From assembly GCA_025603075.1 (NCBI GenBank), contig MU626466.1, positions 1-33,609 on the forward strand: a stretch of DNA of 33,609 bases, written 5' to 3'. Each line of letters begins with the position of its first letter. Position 1 is the stretch's first letter. This document shows positions 10,266-20,319 of the stretch, piece by piece. Under the pieces are notes generated by a model. It searched no databases. It was not told the DNA's origin and saw nothing but the letters and a program-made list of their open reading frames with translations. Source of the DNA: Neoconidiobolus thromboides FSU 785 (lineage: Eukaryota; Entomophthoromycota; Entomophthoromycetes; Entomophthorales; Neoconidiobolaceae). The position numbers and the translations under genes are program-made.

Positions 10266-11993
10266 ATATAAGATTTGAGTATTTTTAAATATTCAACAAC
10301 AAAAGTAAATGTTAATATACTAAAAGTAAGGAATAAACTAAACTAAAAATACTTTTAGATTAAAATTAGAATTAAAAGGGTTGAATGATAATGATCAATA
10401 GTTACTTTGATTTTAGAATGATTTTTGTTTCAAAATTCTTGAAAGTTTATTATTTATTAAAATTTACTGCTGCATGTATGCAGTAATCAAAAACCTTACT
10501 CAAAATGTCTAAAAAATTAGAATTTTAATTTGTATTGATCCTGAAATAATCAAATTGATCTAAATAAAAAGCAAATGAAAGATAACTAAACGTAAATTAT
10601 CATTTTAATTATTTCTATCATAATACAAATTCAAGCTATTAATGTTTTTCAGCTTTTAAGAACATACAATATTCAACCCAACAAAAGCTACTTAATTATC
10701 CCAGTTCACAGAAGTCACTTTAAATTATAAAAACCTATTAAATAAAGCAAAATTCTTAAGCGGCTTCCTTTATAAAAATACCAATATTAATTTTAATAAA
10801 AATAGCAGCTCTATCAACTCGTTCAAATGAAATATCAAAATTTGATAAGTTTTACAAATACATGTTTACTGTAATGACTAATCATATTATTAAGTTGATA
10901 GATAAACATTAAATACGCAACTTATTAAACATAATATTCTTAAGATCATTATACTAGACTCAAAGGCTTATAAATAAAATGCCATATTAAACTCATTGTA
11001 TCTCAGATTATGGTTACCAGAAACTTTGAATGTTTCTTAATCTTAGAGAATATGGTCCTTGAGACTAACATTCATTTTAAAATCAAGCATAAGACCCCTT
11101 CAGATAGCAAATTTTAATCTTTAGTTGTTAAGTTCAAAATTATAAGTAATAAAGATTCTCATACGAAATGATTACAAATAGATAGAATTATGATATTGTA
11201 TTATATTGGTTATACTTCTTGTTTACAGTATTAATAAAGAAATGAATTTTAATATGTATCTTTTAATATTTCACCATTAGTAGTTTTTTGTGGTACATAA
11301 GTAATTAAGAAGTATAAAAAGCGAAGTAAACTAAATAAACAAAAAGTAAAATTATCAAAGTAGCATTAAATTTCCTAATTTGATATAAGATATCAACAAA
11401 AGGAAAAATTACCCAAATATACTTAAATGTAAACATATTTAAATAGTAAGTAGTTACCTTAACAACAAATGTAATAATATAAAATATAGTAAATGAAAGA
11501 ATATTATCGAGGAAGTATCTCCTGAAGCTTGAGATCATCACGAATAGATACTAATTTGGGATTTATTAGATAGGCTATTTATAAGAACCTGTGATCCTAG
11601 GTGGGAACCAAAGCATTTGCTCTGGAAGATTAGGAGTTATCAAATGATCTAGTCAAGGTCTTGAAGCTAATTTAAGTTAAAGAGTTTTTTTTCAAAAACT
11701 TTTTTTCTCAATCAATTTCAGGAACACAGCGCTCGACTGTACAAGCGGTTAGAAACTATAGATCCTACTTGAAGAAAAGAGTTAAGCAAAATTGTTTTTT
11801 ATATACTTTTTTCTCCAAGGTTTATTTCTCAATAATATTAGTAATCAACTATTGAATGGCTTAATTAAAATAATTTCCTTAAACCTTCTTATTTATATAA
11901 AATACAAGATAAAACATGAAAGAAAAAAGTGGTAGCATTTTGTTATCTTTTTACTTTTATTATAGCTTAATCTTTTTTAATTTTAAGGCATCA
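10266..11993. other. Gene-poor stretch
   Basis: Only short frames are present, including a hydrophobic 78-codon minus-strand frame at 11305-11541 with no recognisable family. AT-rich sequence can generate such Phe/Ile/Tyr-rich frames by chance. No RNA gene or repeat was recognised. Confidence 0.5.
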
Positions 11994-12098
11994 TTTGAGG
12001 ATGTATTTTTGTGTTTAAGAACTTTACTACCAAATTTTCCGCTCAAATAGTGCTTAAAAAATGGAAAAAATAATGAAGTCAAAAAAAACACTCACATT
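11994..12098 (+). mobile_element. MITE copy H
   Basis: GAGGATGTATTTTTGTG at the left, TTTACTACCAAATTTTCCGC in the middle, ends degraded (TTTGAGG and CACTCACATT). The branch-point-like motif is mutated to TACTACC. Confidence 0.85.
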
Positions 12099-12278
12099 TC
12101 TTTATTTTATAAAATCAAACTTAATTTTAGAAATTTAATTTAATATATAGCTGAAAAATACTATGAGATTTAATTTAAAAAATGGCATACTGTCCTTATT
12201 TTAAAATTAGCCATTTTGAGAATAACTCTAAAAAATAAGGATTTGGTATTTTTTAACTCTTGTCTGTTAATTCAGTAA

Positions 12279-12379
12279 TATGTAGATATATTTGTGTTTA
12301 AGAGTACTAGGAATTTTTCTCCTCAGCAGAGTACTTAAAAGAAGGAAAAAGTGGTAAAGCCAAAAAAATATCCTCCATA
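12279..12379 (+). mobile_element. MITE copy I (divergent)
   Basis: The most diverged of the clear copies: TATGTAGATATATTTGTG at the left and CCAAAAAAATATCCTCCATA at the right are recognisable, while the centre is heavily changed (AGTACTAGGAATTTTTCTCC). Confidence 0.75.
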
Positions 12380-12503
12380 TGAAATTTAATAAAAAAATTA
12401 AAAAAATTATATTTAACCTTTGTTATATTAATTTATATTAATTATTAGTTATTATTTATTGATTATTATTCATTGCTACTTATTATTTATTATCATTTGT
12501 TAT

Positions 12504-12653
12504 TTAAATGGCTTTATTAGCTCCAATATCTTTTGGTATTATTTTTTTGCCAAATAAACACTGCCTTAGGCAATTATTCTCTAAACATAATAGGCCTTTA
12601 TCGTCTTTCCATTGTATATTACATTGACTATTATCATTTTTAGTAAAAAGCAC
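12504..12653 (-). other. Possible exon of a small cysteine-rich protein
   Basis: A minus-strand open stretch of about 49 codons ends in a stop at 12506-12504 and reads NDNSQCNIQWKDDKGLLC, then LENNCLRQCLFGKK, with four cysteines in about 22 residues. The composition is unlike the background frames of this region, which are Ile/Phe/Asn-rich. No signal peptide or start is attached, so it could be a last exon, a relic of a secreted protein gene, or chance. Confidence 0.2.
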
Positions 12654-12735
12654 AAAATATTATATAAAGGTTCTTTATATTAAACTTTCTGGGTGGATGC
12701 TTAGATTGTTTAGCAAAGTACTAACCCGATTACTA

Positions 12736-12840
12736 TCTGGGGATGTACTTTTGTATTCAAGGATTTCACTAATAATTTTTCCACTGAAATAGCGCTTAAA
12801 AGATGGAAAAAGCAATAAAGCCAAAAAAAACATCTCCGTG
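12736..12840 (+). mobile_element. MITE copy J (left half of a fused pair)
   Basis: CTGGGGATGTACTTTTGTA at the left, CACTAATAATTTTTCCACTG in the middle, ACATCTCCG at the right. Its right end directly abuts copy K in the opposite orientation, sharing the dinucleotide at 12839-12840. Confidence 0.9.
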
Positions 12841-12941
12841 TGGGACTGTTTTTTTTGGTTTCATTATTTTTCCATCTTTTAAGCGCTATTTCAGTGGAAA
12901 GATTGTAGTAAAATTCTTAAACAAAAAAACACATCCTCATG
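12839..12941 (-). mobile_element. MITE copy K (right half of a fused pair)
   Basis: TGTGGGACTGTTTTTTTTGG at the left, core AAGCGCTATTTCAGTGG, ACACATCCTCATG at the right. Together with J it forms a tail-to-tail inverted duplication of about 206 bp. Both halves share the rare variant CACTGAAAT / ATTTCAGTG, so one probably derives directly from the other. Confidence 0.9.
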
Positions 12942-12962
12942 TATTGAATCATTTTATTTACC

Positions 12963-13001
12963 AAATTAAATTAAATTAAATTAAATTAAATTAAATTAAA
13001 T
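12963..13001. repeat. AAATT pentanucleotide microsatellite
   Basis: Nearly eight perfect copies of AAATT, just after the fused MITE pair. It is a simple-sequence repeat with no coding content. Confidence 0.9.
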
Positions 13002-13179
13002 ATCCAGTAATTAGATTAATAGTTTATTTGATGATATATGAATAACAAGTATTGAACTTTATAACTGTTATCTTTTTACTTTAATTGAAATGATATTAGT
13101 TCATAGTTTTATGATTCAGAGGAATTGTGAACTCTTTAGTTCGATTACTTCAAGAAGCGCCATAAAATACCTTCTGTGA

Positions 13180-13512
13180 GATCTACCTAACACTTGCAGA
13201 TACGAAGGGAGCACATTGTATCAATTCTTAAAAAACCCAGCTGATAAAAAAGATGAGATCCTGACTACAATCAATGGGTTGCTCTTAGAGTTCTGTATAC
13301 TGTTGACTAAAATTAAATATTTGGAAAGTGATAGTGTAATCTATGCAAATTATATTCTGTTTGGACCCCTCCAGTTTATTCAAAAAGTTTCAAATCTAAT
13401 TTTTGATAATATGCTTACAAACCACATAAACTCTTTGAAAAATTGGTTAGTACTATTAGTAGTTTTTATGCTATATTTATTACTTCTTTTGCACCTTAGT
13501 TTTATAAAATAA
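13180..13512 (+). other. Unrecognised open frame without an ATG start
   Basis: The frame is open from 13180 to the stop at 13510-13512, about 110 codons, with no ATG near its start, so it would have to be an internal or last exon or a truncated gene. The protein begins with a polar, charged part (FLKNPADKKDEILTTING), continues with an amphipathic middle (FCILLTKIKYLES) and ends in a strongly hydrophobic segment near residues 85-105 that could cross a membrane. I recognise no family. In the preceding frame a stretch reading IVNSLVRLLQEAP lies just upstream (about 13120-13160) and could belong to the same broken gene. Confidence 0.3.
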
Positions 13513-14154
13513 AATTTAAACTTATTGTAGGAGATAAGTATTTTGTTCTATTTATTAGTTTAATATTTGAAACTTTTATGCAAGATTCTTTTAATTTTAA
13601 ATGAAATTAATTTTATAATCGCAATTGTAATTATTTATAACATTAATCACATTGATCAAATTAATTTAACATTGAAAAATTAACTTATGAAATTTGCAAA
13701 GTTTATTTAGTTTTTAGTATCTTGGACTTGTGATTATAAATAGTTATCCCTGAAGCTTTGTCATTTTATAGAAATAGTATTAATAGCATTACTATGATTT
13801 CTATCTAATATTATCATTTGAATTTCATAAGTATTTTTAGTAAAAGTAGCTATTTTAGTTGTAATCTATTTTACTTATTTATTACGTGCTTACCTTTTTA
13901 ATACTCTCACTTATTTTAATCAAATTTTTAGACCATTATCAATAGAATATAATTTGTTGTATATAGACGTTGCTTTCTATTTATTAAATTTAATTTATGC
14001 TTACTTTTCTTGAAGATAAAAATAAGAATACAAATAATGTTCTTTCTTTTTTCATGGATAACAAACGAATATCAAGTTTAAGGTAATTACATAAATATCT
14101 TATTTGTCTATCTTGTTTATTGTAAAACCAAATTTTTTTGAGATAATATACAGA

Positions 14155-14480
14155 TCATGAGATTTAGTAAAAAGAGATATCTTATAAGGTACCGGGGATT
14201 TTAGACTATCTTGAAACAAGATACCCAGAAAACGTGGTATTTCTAAAAAGCCAAACTTATACCAATATGCTAAAACAAAACTGAATTATCTTTGAGCCTT
14301 TATATTGTTTTGTAATAGTGGTTTTTACTCAATTATTGGGAGGGTAAAGATAAAAAGCATTTTTTTGCAAGAAATGAGTGTTATAGAATATTCAGAAAAA
14401 TTCGTTGATAGAAAAAAGGGTCTTTAAAGTCTGAGTAAAGTATTCCAAGTTTATTGAAATGAATTTGATTTCTGAAAATT
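14155..14480 (+). pseudogene. Decayed glutathione S-transferase
   Basis: From 14198 the sequence reads ILDYLETRYPENVVF, matching the helix after the GST glutathione-binding loop; the intact GST at 19478-20319 has IIEHVEREYPENPI at the same place. About 120 bp further, in another frame, KHFFARNECYRIFRKI resembles the intact copy's KQYFRETREKYLE. Stops and frame changes separate the blocks and no start or catalytic N-terminal exon is identifiable. It is best read as a pseudogene of the same GST subfamily on the opposite strand; the second block is the weaker match. Confidence 0.45.
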
Positions 14481-15144
14481 AGAAATCAACTCAACGGCAC
14501 ATATAAGAGATTAGGTTAGAGATAGGGGCATGGGGTCAAACTTAGGAACTATTATGCCCTTATGTATAACCTATATTTTAACAGGAAACAAATAAAGTCT
14601 TGAAAATATTTGTAAAATTTTAATAAATTAAATAAAGATGATAAAAGCTATTAATAATAAATAAGTGGAAATTGTGTTTCCACAATAGGCAAAAAAGTGA
14701 AATTGAAAGGTGTCAGACAAGTGACTATTGGAGCAAAGTTATAGGTTATGAAGGAAACGGTGCCTTTTGAAATTCATCCCTTTTAATAAAGGTGGACAAA
14801 ACATAATAAAGTATAATTTATTTCATTTGTTGAAAAGTTTATTGAATGATAATTCTAAAAAAGAAGAGTATACATTGTAATTAATTAAAATTTAAAAGTG
14901 TACTTAAATAAGTACAATAGATGTTTAATAATTTAAAGAATTACTAAAGAGTTTATCAGCTCGCAATTGTTTGTCATTGAGAATAACTAAAATTCGATAA
15001 AGGAGAACAAGAAGTAAGAGTGTAAAGGGGTAACGCAATGAAAACCTGCTTCTAAATTTACAATGTAGTTACTGATTTAAGCCTAGCTAATGAGCCATTA
15101 ATAATTGAAATACTGATAAGCATACAAAATTTGTTGTTTACGCA
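14481..15144. other. Intergenic region downstream of the F-box gene
   Basis: No coding region is supported. A perfect 7-bp stem with a 5-base loop (GTGGAAA TTGTG TTTCCAC) lies at 14665-14683; its role, if any, is unknown. Confidence 0.5.
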
Positions 15145-16383
15145 TTATACTTTAATCCAATCTAACATAGGAATATTCTCCATTTTATTACGCATATCAA
15201 TATCCAAATAACTAAAAGACGCAATTAGCAATAATGGAGTGGTGAGATGATATTTAATTATAGTATCACCATAAGCTCTAAGTCTGAAGCTTTTAATATT
15301 GATGGACTCAAGATTTGGAAACAATGTCAAAAAGCGTAATAATTCATTGATAGTACCATCAAAAAGTTTGACTGTCATTTTGGTTATATATAGGCATTTA
15401 TATGAGTAAATTTCTTCTCTATCAAGGCCGATTGAACAGATAAGATCAAAAGAAATGTATTGAATATTTGGCAGATCACTAAGGGTTTTTAATGATTCTT
15501 CCGATAAATACTTTGTATAAATCTTTTTTAAGCTAGATAGTTTTATATAGCTACTATTGAATGCATCGCTTGAATAAAAATAACCCAAACCAATAAGCTT
15601 GCTCTTTTCAAGCGCTATCAACTCGCTCTTTTTCTCTTTAAAAATGCTTAATAAATTTTTTAACTTTATACTTTTGAGCTTTCCCAAATCTCCGAAGTAT
15701 TTAAGATCAAAACCATATCCAGGTATTCCGCCTACTATCAAATCTAAATTGGCACTAAAACTTAACTTTGGGTCAGGCTTCGTAGGCATGTTGATGGTTC
15801 TGCATGATAGACATAGGAGATTTAGTTTCTTGTATTTTGACTTAATAATATCTAATCCATCAAGGCTTACCATGTTAAAATTAAACGTTAATGACTTTAA
15901 TCTACTCGGAGAAAAATAATTAATAACTTCTTTAACACTGATGCTATCTCCTGCAATTTCTATAGTTTCTATTTGTTCCAAATAATCTTTAAATAACTCC
16001 AAAGCTTGGATAGGGTAAGCTGAACGGATACTTAATTTTTTGAGTTCTGGCAACTTAATTTCTATTTTATTATTGATGCCACTATTCATATAACTGTAGC
16101 CTATCGACTGTATATTAGGGCAGTTTTTTATCGTTTTTATCGTTTCTTCAGTTATATACATATGTCTCATTAACGGCCCGTTATTTTTAATAAAAACTTG
16201 TTGAGCGGATTCATAGTTTGTATTAGTATACATTGAATGGCTTGCATTACATTTAATCACATCGTTTACAATCTTATGTAAATATTTATTTAAAAAGAGT
16301 AGCTCTGGTAGCTGTACTGAATATAATAATTTGAATATGTTTTCCAATACAACTATTGGTAAGTAATCGAATTGCTGAGACAT
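15145..16383 (-). CDS. F-box/leucine-rich-repeat-like protein
   Basis: Intronless gene for 412 residues. The N-terminus (about residues 5-45: YLPIVVLENIFKLL, then LPELLFLNKYLHKIV) has the leucine/proline pattern of an F-box, the motif that binds Skp1 in SCF ubiquitin ligases. The rest is a series of irregular leucine-rich segments (for example LPELKKLSIRS, SRLKSLTFNFN, YKKLNLLCLS, LGKLKSIKLKNL, LSSLKKIYTKYL, FPNLESINIKSF) spaced about 25-30 residues, as in RNI-type LRR proteins that select substrates. No signal peptide or membrane segment is seen. Such proteins form large, fast-evolving families in some Entomophthoromycotina, so a specific substrate cannot be inferred. The ATG at 16383 is taken because the F-box starts right after it. 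Confidence 0.75.
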   Translation of the reverse strand: MSQQFDYLPIVVLENIFKLLYSVQLPELLFLNKYLHKIVNDVIKCNASHSMYTNTNYESAQQVFIKNNGPLMRHMYITEETIKTIKNCPNIQSIGYSYMNSGINNKIEIKLPELKKLSIRSAYPIQALELFKDYLEQIETIEIAGDSISVKEVINYFSPSRLKSLTFNFNMVSLDGLDIIKSKYKKLNLLCLSCRTINMPTKPDPKLSFSANLDLIVGGIPGYGFDLKYFGDLGKLKSIKLKNLLSIFKEKKSELIALEKSKLIGLGYFYSSDAFNSSYIKLSSLKKIYTKYLSEESLKTLSDLPNIQYISFDLICSIGLDREEIYSYKCLYITKMTVKLFDGTINELLRFLTLFPNLESINIKSFRLRAYGDTIIKYHLTTPLLLIASFSYLDIDMRNKMENIPMLDWIKV

Positions 16384-17904
16384 TTATGTAATTTAATTCA
16401 AAAGAAAGTAAAAAAGCAATTTGCTTTTTTTAGCTTTTTGATTTAAATGTTCCATCATCAATCACTAATAAATCAGCATTAAATAATTGGTTGATTGAAG
16501 CTTAAATTTAAAAATAAGAACATTTTGATGAGACTGTAATTAGTCTACTATAATAATTAATTGTTTTTATCTTTTATATTTTTTATTATGAAAAAATAGC
16601 ACAGATCAACTTATACATTATAATACTTTATAACGATAGCTTGAAAACTAGCTAACAATTATTTGTAAAAATTTCTTATTAGTTTAATTTGAAATTTATA
16701 ACTTTTTAGTAACAGAGTTAAACTTAAGAACCAATGTAAGGATATAAATATATTGCTCAATTGCTAACGATTTCTCATAACTGTACGCAATCTAATAAAG
16801 AGTTTGAACTCTCATACTAGTTCACAAGATCAAACTTATATTAACTGAGTTTAAATTGAAATAGCGAGGATTTTCTTGTAGTTACCCTGAGCTTTCAAAA
16901 TCTACTACTGTCCAAAGCTATAAACATTTAAATTTTAAAGTAAGCTAATGTATTATATTATTATATAATTTTTATAGCAGTCTAATAGTTTTTCAGCTAA
17001 ATAGACGATAGTAAGCTAACATTTAAAAAAGAACAGTTATTATTATATTCCTAAGTGAAAGTATGGTTTTAAACTTAGATTTAATTTACAAAAGGAGGGT
17101 AGTTTTTTTATATTAAATTTAGCTTGATTTTTAAAACATTGATCTATTTGAAGTAATGAAAATTGACCTTTTTATAAAAAATATGGTTTATTACTTGTTA
17201 TATTGAGCTAAGTTTGATAAAAATTGATAAAAGTCAATTAGCATCAAACCGAAACTACTATAAATAGATTAAAAACTATTAGTATAATCAAAACATAAAT
17301 ATAACAGAAATATAATAGAAATATAATATTTAATAAATGAATGTTAAATATTAAATATTAAATATTAAATATTAAATATTAATAGTTTATTTTGTTAGTT
17401 TTCTTTAATCGTTTATTAAATAATAATTAGTTGGATCAATTTTAATTTGCTAATAAAATACCAAAAGCAGGATAATTTAATAAGCTTATTTTCTAACTAG
17501 AAACATTCAAAGCCAAGCCGAATTATTTTGAGTCATAAAAACCACAAAATAAATCTTTTAAGCCCATAGATTTAATTTTCAACTTATGCTTTGAGTTTAA
17601 AATACAAGTTCATTAAAAGATGACGTTGATTTCAGCAAATCAATGGTTTATTTTTAGTTGAAATGACTAAAAATAGTTTTTAAGCATGGAGTATGATGCA
17701 GCTAACCGTCATAAAATTTCATGTTTTTTCATTGCCATCAATTTAATAAAGATTTCCAATAAAGCTATTTATCATGATATTACTCCAGTAACAACCCCAC
17801 AAAAAAAGGTTTAAATAAAGAAAAAGTTCAATTTACTCTTTTAATTTTTTATTTAATTTCAAAATAGAAGTTTATTATCTATTTAATTTTTCATTAATTA
17901 AAGT
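16384..17904. other. Divergent promoter region between F-box and GH72 genes
   Basis: About 1.5 kb with no gene supported and no MITE. It separates two divergently transcribed genes and so holds both promoters. A 7-bp tandem repeat is present at 17345-17383. Confidence 0.55.
17345..17383. repeat. AAATATT heptanucleotide tandem repeat
   Basis: Five to six near-perfect copies of AAATATT, about 520 bp upstream of the GH72 start. A simple repeat. Confidence 0.85.
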
Positions 17905-19416
17905 ATGTTGTTCGCTGCTTTACTTTCATTTGCCTATTTCTCTACCACCTTAGCTTTAGATCCAATTGTGACTAAAGGCAATAAATTTTTTAATGGTAAG
18001 ACAGGAAATCAATTTTTCTTTAAAGGAGTATGTTATCAACCACGAGGTAACCCAAGCTCCAAAGATGAAATCAGCGATCCATTAGCAGATTCATCCGCTT
18101 GTAAACGCGATATAGAATATCTTAAGGATTTAGGTATTAATACAATTCGAGTTTATGAAGTGGATCCAACCAAGAATCATGATGATTGTATGAAATTATT
18201 AGAACAAAATAACATTTATGTAGCTCTTGATTTACCCGTACCAAAATACTCAATCAATCGTGCAGACCCTAGTTATACTTTAGACATATTAAATCATTAT
18301 AAACAGAATGTAGATGCCTTTATAAAATATACTAATATTGCTGTTTTTTTCGCCGGTAATGAAATTAATAACAATGTAACTAATACCAATGCCAATCCCT
18401 TCGTAAAAGCTGCTTTACGTGATATCAAAGCTTATCTCAAAGCCAAGGGTAGTAAAATACCAGTAGGGTATGCTAACAATGATGATACAAAAACACGTCA
18501 AAATATTCAAAAGTATTTTAACTGTGGTAAAGATGAAGAAAGAGCTGATTTTTATGCTATTAATGTATATGCTTGGTGTAATTCCCCATCATTTCAAAAA
18601 TCTGGTTACGCTGAATTAGCTAAAGAACTTCAAGGTTATTCCCTTCCCATCTTTTTCTCCGAATTTGGTTGTAATACTGTACGTCCACGCCAATTTGTAG
18701 ATGAAGTAAATGCAATGTGGGGTCCAGATATGAATGAAATTTTCTCTGGTGGTTTAATGTACGAATATTCCGAAGAAGATAACAATTATGGTATTGTAAA
18801 AATTAACTCTGGTTCAGCTCAAAAAATGGACCCTGAATTTGATAATTTAAAGAAAGCATATGCAGGTGTAAGTGATCCAAGTCTTAAGATGGATTCTTAT
18901 TCAGCTAATGGAAGTGCTGACTCTTGTCCTTCAGGAGGAGATGACTGGAAAGCTTCTTCTAACTTACCAACTACCCCATCCGAAAAAGCATGCTCTTGTA
19001 TGACTTCCAAATTATCTTGTGTTTTAAGTAAAGGATTCGATTTAACCGATGGTACTAAAGTATCCACTTTATTTAACTATGTATGCTCTAACGGTGCTGA
19101 TTGTGCCAAATATATTGGTGCTGATGGAGAAAAGGGTGTTTATGGTCCATTCTCTGGTTGCAGTTTAGAACAAAAACTTAGTTGGGGTTTAGATGCTGCC
19201 TACAAGGCAGCTGGTTCTAACTCTGACGCTTGTACTGCTAATGGTAACGGTATGACTCAATCTGCTGCTTCAGGTTCTATTGATGATTGTGCTTCAATTA
19301 AAGCTGATATCACTGAAGGTGGTTCTAAAAACTCAAGTGCTTCTTACAGCCAGGTATCTTTGAATTTGAGCATTCTGCTTTCTATTACCTTCTTTGCCTT
19401 AAATACATCATATTAA
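17905..19416 (+). CDS. GPI-anchored GH72 beta-1,3-glucanosyltransferase with X8 domain (Gas1/Gel type)
   Basis: Intronless, 503 residues. Order: signal peptide (about 1-18, ending TLALD), GH72 catalytic domain (about 20-315), X8/CBM43 cysteine-rich domain (about 341-445, with CPSGGDDWK, ACSCM and the closing GCSLEQKLSWGLDAAY), a Ser/Gly/Asn-rich linker, and a C-terminal hydrophobic tail (LSILLSITFFALNTSY) that fits a GPI-attachment signal with a likely omega site in the SKNSSAS stretch. Catalytic acid/base is Glu153 in FFAGNEINN and the nucleophile is Glu253 in FFSEFGCN; GINTIRVYEVDP and GVCYQPRG are further family marks. These enzymes cut and religate beta-1,3-glucan chains, lengthening them in the cell wall at the plasma membrane. 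Presence of X8 places it in the Gas1/Gas2-like rather than the Gas4/5-like group. All key residues are present, so it is probably active. Confidence 0.95.
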   Translation: MLFAALLSFAYFSTTLALDPIVTKGNKFFNGKTGNQFFFKGVCYQPRGNPSSKDEISDPLADSSACKRDIEYLKDLGINTIRVYEVDPTKNHDDCMKLLEQNNIYVALDLPVPKYSINRADPSYTLDILNHYKQNVDAFIKYTNIAVFFAGNEINNNVTNTNANPFVKAALRDIKAYLKAKGSKIPVGYANNDDTKTRQNIQKYFNCGKDEERADFYAINVYAWCNSPSFQKSGYAELAKELQGYSLPIFFSEFGCNTVRPRQFVDEVNAMWGPDMNEIFSGGLMYEYSEEDNNYGIVKINSGSAQKMDPEFDNLKKAYAGVSDPSLKMDSYSANGSADSCPSGGDDWKASSNLPTTPSEKACSCMTSKLSCVLSKGFDLTDGTKVSTLFNYVCSNGADCAKYIGADGEKGVYGPFSGCSLEQKLSWGLDAAYKAAGSNSDACTANGNGMTQSAASGSIDDCASIKADITEGGSKNSSASYSQVSLNLSILLSITFFALNTSY

Positions 19417-19477
19417 TCATTTAATAAAATTTAATATGCTTTTATCTGATATAAATTTATTTTTAAAACAATATAGA

Positions 19478-20319
19478 CTAATTATAAGATTTCCCGAAAT
19501 TATCATAAAGAGTTTCCATTGAGTTAAACCATGTTAATAAAGCTTTATCTTCATTCTCAGTTATCAAAGCATGGAAAGTATCTGGGGAAGGAAGATAAAC
19601 CCACTTTAAATGGCCATACAGAAGGTAATCAGAATAGGTAACTAAAGAATTATTTACTCTAATAAAATGAGATTATGAAAAATTTACCGCTATCACCTTC
19701 TAAAAATTTCGAATTTTTTAAAACTTGAGTAAAAGGAACTAAAAGCTTTTTAGCTTTATTCAAGCTTTCTTCTCTATCTTTACCAAATTCTTCTAAAGTG
19801 CATTCCAGATATTTTTCTCTAGTTTCTCTAAAATATTGTTTATCGTCTTCATTTTTTAAGAATTTATAGCAGTCAAATAAAATTAATTGAAATAATGGAA
19901 AAAACTGATTAAGATAATTATGTGTGAAGATACTGAAATTTTTTCCATTAGGATAAATTGGGTTTTCTGGATATTCACGTTCAACATGTTCAATTATATC
20001 TTTACTATTATAGATGACTTTACCATCATCAAATTCTACTACTGGCACTAATTCCCATTTTCCATCTCTTAGTAAAAAAATAAAATCAATTAAACTAACA
20101 AAAGGAATTGAATTACGTCAACTTGAATATACTCTCTTTTATCTGAGTAAATCTTAAACCGATATGCTCAAATTTTATATTCTATTAATATATTAATTGA
20201 TATTTAGCTTATATTATTTATTATTTTACTTTATGCCTTAGTACCATCAATACTCTCCATGCAAAAGGACTAAAATGTTTTCCATTCTCAGCATTAACTA
20301 AATCATATACTTTGACCAT
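19478..20319 (-). CDS. Glutathione S-transferase, etherase/UstS-like, four exons
   Basis: Exons on the minus strand: 20319-20230, 20181-20117, 20067-19688, 19641-19478, joining in frame to 232 residues. The N-terminal thioredoxin fold starts MVKVYDLVNAENGKHFSPFAW, with Ser17-Pro18 in the place of the catalytic Ser in this subfamily; the cis-proline is Pro60 in WELVPVVEF, followed by YNSKDIIEHVEREYPENP. The all-helical C-terminal half contains KQYFRETREKYLE and, in the last exon, the typical YSDYLLYGHLKW. The pattern of FSPFAWR and LTDGKW is that of fungal GSTs related to bacterial beta-etherases and UstS. Such enzymes conjugate glutathione to electrophiles or cleave ethers, but the substrate cannot be read from sequence. 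Introns are 46-49 bp. A decayed relative lies at about 14.2 kb. Confidence 0.85.

Noticed and set aside
11305-11541. 78-codon hydrophobic minus-strand frame that could look like a membrane protein
   Set aside because: Rich in Phe, Ile and Tyr as expected from AT-rich DNA; no family pattern, no neighbouring exon, no supporting signal.
901-13001. Short tandem repeats considered as a CRISPR array or centromeric satellite
   Set aside because: They are simple 5- to 7-base or T-rich tracts without spacers or higher-order units, and the host is eukaryotic.
13130-13160. GTTCGATTA-like motif considered as a tRNA T-loop
   Set aside because: No acceptor or anticodon stem could be paired around it; no tRNA gene could be supported anywhere in the window.
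14665-14683. Perfect 7-bp hairpin GTGGAAA/TTTCCAC considered as a regulatory RNA or terminator
   Set aside because: It is isolated, short and not next to a gene end; a stem of this size is expected by chance in a window of this length.
15599-15919. 106-codon plus-strand open frame
   Set aside because: It lies entirely antisense to the intact F-box/LRR gene and has no recognisable domain, so it is a shadow frame.
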